Source of the DNA: Steromphala cineraria
Lineage: Eukaryota; Mollusca; Gastropoda; Trochida; Trochidae
Length of the DNA stretch: 64,000 bases
Assembly (NCBI GenBank): GCA_916613615.1
Contig: OU744730.1
Location: 3,503,582 to 3,567,581 of the forward strand
Direction: 5' to 3'
The notes below the pieces were generated by a model. It had not been told where the DNA came from and made no database searches. It saw only the letters and a list, made by a program, of their open reading frames with translations. This document shows, one piece after another, positions 57,446-64,000 of the stretch. The first letter of the stretch is position 1. Each line of letters begins with the position of its first letter. The translations under genes and the position numbers were made by a program.

Positions 57446-57569
57446 ATGTCACTGCCCTGAAATTCAGTGTAGCATTGCACCCAAACCAATAGATTTAGGA
57501 CAGTAACGTTAGGTTACTTGAAAGGGTTGTCAGGAACATTGCTATTACTTTAACATGTTGATATTCCTA

Positions 57570-58335
57570 GCCGGATAACACAGTATCTAATTAGGCTTCA
57601 GTTAGCAATTTATCACCATAATACAAGATTTTCTAAAATCATTTTTATTCTTCCTCATGAATTTTTCAACCAAGAACTTTGTTTTTCAGCTTCTTTTGAC
57701 TGACTCCGAATGCACCTTGCCTTTTTATTTTCAATTCTAATCCTCTTTGTGATGTAGCAAAATCTTCTGCATGCAGTGTTGACTTAAGCACACTACATTG
57801 ACTTTAGGTCAGCTATACAAAACCTTTACTCAATACCAGTGGCTTAAGTAATCATCACCATTCTCCACTTTTTTTATTCATTCCTTATTAATTTCTTAAC
57901 CAAGAACATTGATTTCAGCTTCTTTGAATGAACCATATCTCTGTATTTTCAGCTCTAACCATCTCTGTTAAGCAGAAAATACTTTTTCATTTTGTGTTGA
58001 CTTAAGCACACTTTGTTGACTTTAGATAAGCTATAAAAAAAACCTTAGCTCAACACCAGGGCCTTAAGTTAGCAATATTTCACCATTTTCAGAAATACCC
58101 AACTTTAGTATTATTCATTACTTCTTAACTTCTCAACCAGTTACATTGTTTCTTTTATTTCTTTTTTTGGTTTGTGATATTTCACCATTTTTTTTTAAAT
58201 ATCCAAAATCCTTTTGTTCATTACTGAGCAACCTTTCAGCTTCATACTTCGTACATCAGCATGTTTGATGCACCTCACCCCTTAATTTTCAGTCCCTGCC
58301 TTCTCTGTGATATAGCCGTAATAATAAAACACTCA
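57570..58335 (+). repeat. Tandem array, ~235-bp unit, about three units
   Basis: Successive units share 'CAACCAAGAAC', 'CAGCTTCTTT', 'GTGTTGACTTAAGCACAC', 'TTGACTTTAG.TCAGCTAT' and 'CTCAA.ACCAG.GCCTTAAG'. The third unit is degenerate. The same unit occurs in reverse orientation at 62020-62600. Confidence 0.7.
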
Positions 58336-58577
58336 GCTAAAATATTTCCCCTGTGGCGTAAAACTTCAACTCGCTCACTTTAAAACTTAGTTATTTATCT
58401 CTAGATCTAACCAACATCTTAACTGTATATTTGTGGACAACAATAATAGTTTCTCTAAATGTCCAACAATTTCCAATGTAAATTTTCTTTTCATGTTTGG
58501 ATAATGTTGGCCTCATTGCCAAAAGTACAAAATCGTATGTACATATAATCAGAGCGCATGGACATCGAGATGGTATA

Positions 58578-59830
58578 TTACATAGGTAGATTACGTTTGA
58601 GAAAAATAGCAAGATTCTTAAGATATTCAATATTTTGTGAAGCCATAAGCAAGTCAAAGTTTTCCCTTGTCGGATTGGTATGAAAATGGCTTGGTAACAG
58701 CAATTTTCTACTTATTTCATAAAATGGACAAACTAATAAAAAATAAAATTCATCTTGAATAACGCCATAATTACAATTTGTACATTTGAGTAGGTCAGTA
58801 TTAACATTTTTATCATATCGGTATTGCTGTTTATTAAGTTTGTGACTCATACATCTGAACTTACACAGAGTACGTACCAAGTCTCTATTTGAAATAAGCT
58901 TAAACATATAAATCTCTGGTTCCAGAATACTCTTGTAAGAACAATAATTATGCAGATATGATGATGAACATAATTACTATGCCATAATTGATACTGAATA
59001 TCATGACATCGTTGTTTAAAACATTGCATAAAAGCTGGAATATCACCACATTCTTGAGATATCCATACATATGAAAAACCAGTTTCCATTAACAAGGTAC
59101 GACACCCAACTGATACCACCATGGTCGTCATATGATATGATGATGAAGCATAAGATAGCAGGCCTTTGGATGGCGACTCGTTTCCATGTGTAATAACCTG
59201 GTCCAATATTTAACACATCTTTGAAAATAGTAAATACATAGTCTTGTCCTACCAACTTCTCCAAGAATAGTTGAGTTTGATACAAATTTACCGACTCCTA
59301 AATATTTCTTGAAAAAAGAACTATGAACTTGTTCGATTTTATCTCTCACAGAATAACCCCATATTTCAGAACCATATAAGAGTATTGGTGCTATTTTGGT
59401 GTCAAATATTTGGGTTATTACACTCAATGGGAGTTGAGGATATTTGTTAATGAGTTGAAAAATGGGAAAGCAGGCCTTGTTAGCTTGAATAGCAAGAGTT
59501 TCACATGCCTTTGACCATACAAGTCTTGAGGAAAATATTATACCTAAATATTTATAATATGAAACAACATTGAACTTTTCTCCATCATACATCCATTTTT
59601 CGTTCTTATTGAGATAACCGCCATTTCTAAATACGACAATGCATGATTTATCTAAGTTAACCTTTAGACCCCATTTATCACAGTAGCATTTTAGTAAATC
59701 AAGCTTCTTCTGCAAACCAATAACAGTGTCATCTAATAACGTTACATCATCAGCAAACAATATCAACTGGATATCATCAGACCCGTCTCTCACAAAAATA
59801 CCTCTTAATCCAAAAGTCCAATGTGTACTT
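58578..59830 (-). pseudogene. LINE ORF2 fragment, RT palm to C-terminus
   Basis: The minus strand begins GIFVRDGSDDIQLILFADDV with the FADD catalytic box. Then come VNLDKSCIVVFRNGG, YYKYLGIIFSSRLVW, APILLYGSEIWGY, KKYLGVGKFVSNS and HPKACYLML. After a frameshift near 59140 it continues METGFSYVWISQECGDIPAF, and after another TLCKFRCMSHKLN, CTNCNYGVIQDEFYFLLVCP. Upstream RT and endonuclease are missing. Same broad LINE type as 3272-3854 and 7021-7560. Confidence 0.85.
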
Positions 59831-60106
59831 ACCGAAGGGTATCAGGGGAGAAATTGTAATTCCTCTATAAGGAATGCCAAATTGTCAATAATTGTACCGA
59901 TTGTACATGTGCCATATTTCATTGTATGTAATTGGACATATTTGTTTGCATTGACACTTTGTCCATTGTCTATTTATCTATATTATTCGTTAAAATGTAA
60001 TGTTCTGCTTGATGTGAGAATTCAATTTTCGGTATTTAAGTGTTCACTAACTATCGATATTTAAACATTTGAAATAGACTTACAGAAATAAACCATCATC
60101 TTTTCC

Positions 60107-60477
60107 TTAAAGGGACCATTCGAGCGGGGTATTTTTACAAAATAAATTCGCACTTAATTTCAAATATGTTTGTGAGGTTAGCATTTCAATTGTTCAAGAT
60201 TAGACAATTTGACAAAGAATAAAGTGTTTCACTCAAAAAATAAAAACATCCTGAAATGAAGCCAATCACCGAAGTTACGATTCTGAAATGCTACAACAAA
60301 ATGCTGTGGTAACTGATAATTTTTATTATGATTTTTTTGTAAATACGCTTCTCTTATATCAATCAAGTATTTATTTCTTTATTTTGTTGATAAATTAGCA
60401 TAATACAGCACATTTGTTTTCTCGTAATGTTAACGTTTCAAAATGGCGGACGAAACGCGGTCGAGTGGTGCCTTTAA
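60107..60477. mobile_element. MITE-like element C
   Basis: Left end TTAAAGGGACCATTCGAGC and right-end complement TTAAAGGCACCACTCGACC form TIRs of about 20 bp. Length 371 bp, no coding frame. It shares the terminal TTAAAGG with elements A and B, but the interior differs. Confidence 0.65.
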
Positions 60478-61479
60478 AAGGAATCAAATTCATCTCATTT
60501 CGACATTCAGCATGAAATCACTGCATTAGCCCTTAGCTATTGGCATACCATACAATTGCTTATGTTAGTGCCTAGAAGTGGTATGTGTATTAGATCAGAA
60601 AGATTTTCTGTTTTACATATATTTTTTTTAAAACAAACAAATGTTTTAGAATATATGCTTATCTATTTATCATGCAATTTCTATTCTTAATATATTTTCT
60701 AATATAGGTTGCTATCCTGAAAATAGTGTTGTTCTCACCAATCAATGGTCATGTGTCATTGACTGCAATTTAAAAAGTAACATCTAAAATTATGTAGCCT
60801 ACCTTCTAGCGAAAAATTAACTTGATAGGTTTCCAAGTTATTTTAACAATCACAAATTCATTAAGCAACTGGCATAATTTTCATCAACTTAGTCAATTAT
60901 ATTATAATGAGCCGAACATAACAGAAGGATAGAATCATCTAAAAATAATGGATGACCTTATTTGTGTACATGTTTGAGCTATATCAATTCATCAATCAAT
61001 ACACGATTCCTATTTGATGAAATAAAAATAGACACATGTGAACATTACTTTATGATGATTTATTTCAAAGCATTTAAATGTTCTTAAATGATAATAGCCA
61101 CACACTATTCATATAACTTGTGATAGTTTGTTTAGAAGCTAAACTATATGGTTTCATCCTAATCAAGATCATTTGGTAAATCATTATCTGGACTAGGGTG
61201 AAATCTTGACTTGTGTTTCTTTCGAAACAGCCACAATGAAATAACCATTTTATTAATTGGATTACAAAATCTCATTCAACTCAGTCAATGGCTTTACAGT
61301 CCTGGCCTGGAACAAAGTTAATAAAACCAAAATAGGTACATAATTTGAGTACACATTCTTTTATATTTTACTATAGCTTGGAAATGAATCTCTTAGCCTC
61401 AGAGGGTATATAACAATATCTGTCAATTTCATTGTGACAGCAAATTATTGTCAAAGGAAGAATATCCCTTCAAGAACTA
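60478..61479. other. AT-rich DNA without recognised genes
   Basis: Nothing supportable seen. Confidence 0.4.
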
Positions 61480-61790
61480 AATGTTGATTGTTAAATTGAT
61501 TGGGCTAAAAATACTGATTTGTCATCTCATAACTGGAAAGATATTTTTGTCCAGTACAGAAGCTCAACAAGGGACGTTAAACTGTTAGAGTTCCAATCTA
61601 AATTTCCGCATTGTATTATTTACGCCAAGAAAGAATTGAAAGTCATGAAACTTGTTAATGATGACATTTGTTCCTTTTGCAATTCTGAAAGAAAAGCTGT
61701 TTCATGTTTTTATAGACTGTGAATTTGTAAAAAAACTTCTGGTTGAAAGTGGAACTGTTCATGAATCTTCATGCATACTCAACTGCACCA
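61480..61790 (+). pseudogene. L1/Tx1-like LINE C-terminal fragment
   Basis: Encodes DWAKNTDLSSHNWKDIF, then TRDVKLLEFQSKFPHCIIYA and DDICSFCNSE. After a one-base shift near 61695 it continues VFIDCEFVKKLL. CxxC followed by a H/VF..C set is the C-terminal knuckle of L1/Tx1-type ORF2. Confidence 0.6.
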
Positions 61791-61850
61791 TGAAACAACA
61801 CTATGGATTTATAAACCATAAAGTGTTTCAAAAGTACTATGATATGACCA

Positions 61851-61873
61851 CCCCCCCCCCCCCCCCCCCCCCC
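61851..61873. repeat. Poly(C) tract of 23
   Basis: An unbroken run of 23 C, preceded by CA, in otherwise AT-rich DNA. Length should be treated as uncertain because homopolymers are error-prone. Confidence 0.8.
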
Positions 61874-62019
61874 AATTATTCTTATTCTTCATTATAGAAA
61901 GGGTATAAATTGCAAAAAGATAGTTTTGGGGCTTAAAAAGTCGCCACACTTGTAGGAATTATGCACGTTTTCTATATGTTGGTAAAGATAAGAAAAGGGA
62001 AATCTGACAGGAGAGGATT

Positions 62020-62600
62020 CAAGGTGAAAAGAATGGGTAAGTTTTATTCAAAGTTAGTCCAAAGAAGCTGAAACCCATGTTATTGGTTGAACAACTTATG
62101 AGGAATGAATCAAAATGATTTTGGAAAGATCTTGGAAAATGGTGATCAATTGCTAACGTAAGACCCTGGTGTTGAGGTATGGTTTTGTATTGCTGACCTT
62201 AAAGTCTGTTTAAGGCGACACTGCATGCTAAAGTCTTTGCTACATCAAAGAGAGGGTTATGACTGAAAACAAAGATGTGGGTGTTACAAAAAGAGTCAAA
62301 AGAAGGTGGAAAACAATGTTTTTGGTTGAAACATTAATGAAGAATGATTGAAACATAATCCCCTTGTGTTAAGTTGAGGTTTTGTATAGGGGACCTAAAG
62401 TCAACAATCTGCTTAAGTCACACTAAATACAAAAGTCTTTGCTACATGTAGAGAGGGTAATTGCCGAAAATAAAAAGGTAAAATGCATTCGAATGATTTT
62501 GAAGATAATCTAACTTCAGCCTCTGGTTTTGAGATAAGGTTTGGTATAGCTAACTTAAAGTCAAAACACTGGGTTTTAAGGGACAGCCCTATCGGGATTT
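62020..62600 (-). repeat. Inverted partner array of the ~235-bp repeat
   Basis: Reverse-complement counterpart of 57570-58335: 'GACCCTGGTGTTGAGGTATG', 'CTACATCAAAGAGAGGGTTA', 'TGACTGAAAACAAAGATG' and 'AAAAGAAGGTGGAAAACAA' recur, giving two units and a degenerate third. Confidence 0.65.
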
Positions 62601-62879
62601 TCATTGTGGAAACGAAATTCAAAGGGATAGTTCAGTTTATGATAATGATGCTATTCGTTCATGATTGCAACAAGTTTAAACAGTTTATTGGGGTTATATT
62701 TTTATGGATTTATGATTGACAACTTGATAAAAAAAAGGTCTCAAAGGTCTAAAGGCCCCTCTGATCCTTGAAACAATACTATCACACTATCATGGATACG
62801 AAGATTGTATACCAAAAGTAATAAGCTAAAAAATCTAACAGATGTCTTTCTAAATGGGATCAACCTATCTGAGAAAATG

Positions 62880-63875
62880 CATTATACCACATATTAAAAA
62901 CGCCTTCTGGAAAGATTTTTCAATGCATGGGCCACCTTACAAAGCAACAGAACTATTAATGATATTAAAACAGAGTACATTTGGACAAATGACAACATAT
63001 TGATTGACAAAAAACCTGTACTTATCAAACGTTATGTAACATCAAATGTAAAATATATTAACGATCTTCTGAAAGAAGATGGTTCATTTTTAAAATTTTC
63101 AGAATTTTGTAAAATATACCCTGTCAAAACAAACTTTCTGGAATACATGGGCTTGATTAATTGCATAAGAGAATATATTTTGAAAAATTCACTATTATTA
63201 GACAAACAGGTAATTATGCCTTTTATTCCAAATCATTTGAAAATACTATTCAAAGCACCAAAAGGATGTAAAGAATTCTACACAGAACTAACGAAAAAAG
63301 ATTGTTTAGAAAATCAAGTCAACTATGAAAGAATATGGGAAATTGACATTGGATCAGATATAAATAAAAAATTATGGACAGTTTATAATTATATCCCATT
63401 TCGAAGCACTATTAGTTGCAAATTAAGGTGGTTTCAATATCGCATTATTCATAGAATACTGACAACTAACAAAAGTGCTGTTATCTACAAATTACAAACT
63501 TCACCTTTATGTACATTTTGCAACAATACAAATGAAACTATAAAACATCTTTTATTTGATTGTGTACATGTAAAAAGCTTGTGGCGTCACTTGTTCAATT
63601 GGATTGAATTGAATTCTGGAATCACCTTAGAGCCTGATATAACACATATTATATTTGGTTACCAAGAAAAGAGAAACGATGTACTAAACTTGATCTTTAT
63701 TGTTACTAAGCATTACATATATACCTGTAAATGCCAGAACAAGAGGCCGCACGTCAATGGTCTTAAATCTATCCTTCAAGATACCTATAACGTCAGTAAA
63801 CAGCATCTTTACACTGAGTGTAGATATGAAAAGTTCATTTCCTTCTGGTCCTCATGCCACAGCCTTTTTACATAA
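62880..63875 (+). pseudogene. L1/Tx1-like LINE ORF2 C-terminus
   Basis: An upstream frame has HIKNAFWKDF; a shift near 62918 leads to NAWATLQSNRTINDIKTEYI and the long open frame 63000-63875. Landmarks: YINDLLKEDGSFLKF, KLWTVYNYIPFRSTISCKLR, WFQYRIIHRILTTNKSAVIY, CTFCNNTNETIKHLLFDC and SLWRHLFNWI. These match the linker and zinc knuckle after the RT of L1/Tx1-type elements. The RT itself is not in the window. The last 291 codons are undamaged. Confidence 0.85.
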
Positions 63876-64000
63876 TCCCTTTCTATTGAAACTGTCATAT
63901 TACCATGTAATTGTATACCGAAAACTTACAATGTTTTGTCGATTTGACACCCACTGTCACACTTGATCAATATGTACATATTATTTTGAAAATGTATGTT

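Noticed and set aside
1..64000. CRISPR arrays, bacterial operons or a prokaryotic defence system
   Set aside because: No direct-repeat/spacer pattern or Shine-Dalgarno-linked genes; introns, LINEs, SINEs and DIRS elements show a metazoan genome.

Overview
The window looks like nuclear DNA of a marine invertebrate, most likely a bivalve mollusc. It is AT-rich. The only complete host genes are two-exon TRIM-type genes (RING, two B-boxes, coiled coil, NHL-like propeller) of the kind that expanded in tandem in bivalves. It is also dense in LINE, DIRS, SINE and MITE-like elements. The species assignment is inference; no rRNA or mitochondrial marker is present.

Layout. 1-2.1 kb: the 3' end of a TRIM gene that starts outside the window, its 3' flank split by a solo LTR, then two extra tandem copies of the last propeller blade. 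2.5-5.6 kb: a decayed DIRS-like tyrosine-recombinase retrotransposon that still shows the diagnostic ends and internal complementary region. 6.4-10.4 kb: a two-copy local duplication carrying a tRNA-derived SINE, with a LINE fragment private to copy 1 and a TIR element private to copy 2. 11.3-14.7 kb: a LINE with an uninterrupted endonuclease/reverse-transcriptase ORF of 1106 codons. 16.2-20.9 kb: a second DIRS-like element on the minus strand with long inverted terminal repeats, an intact recombinase ORF, a damaged gag, no reverse transcriptase and no internal complementary region. 21-32 kb: mostly AT-rich non-coding DNA with older duplications, LINE scraps, one exon-1 relic of the TRIM family, a MITE and a long hairpin.

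32.3-51.2 kb: two paralogous blocks (about 32.3-39.5 and 44.4-51.2 kb, genes offset by about 12.17 kb), each with one complete TRIM gene of 646 codons. Each block is an 'empty-site' reference for insertions in the other. The 4.9 kb between them holds a foldback, a tRNA-like sequence, LINE and TRIM fragments and a MITE. 51-64 kb: no complete gene; a few possible isolated exons, a CRE/palindrome cluster, two inverted arrays of a roughly 235 bp repeat, a MITE and three LINE fragments.

How it fits together. The TRIM family appears to be a birth-and-death tandem array: two complete genes, one partial gene at the left edge, two orphan terminal blades, one orphan exon-1 start and one orphan propeller fragment. 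The complete proteins have the architecture of E3 ubiquitin ligases. Most of the remaining annotated sequence is mobile DNA, and paired empty and filled sites give a relative order of events in several places. No CRISPR, operon or other prokaryotic feature is present.
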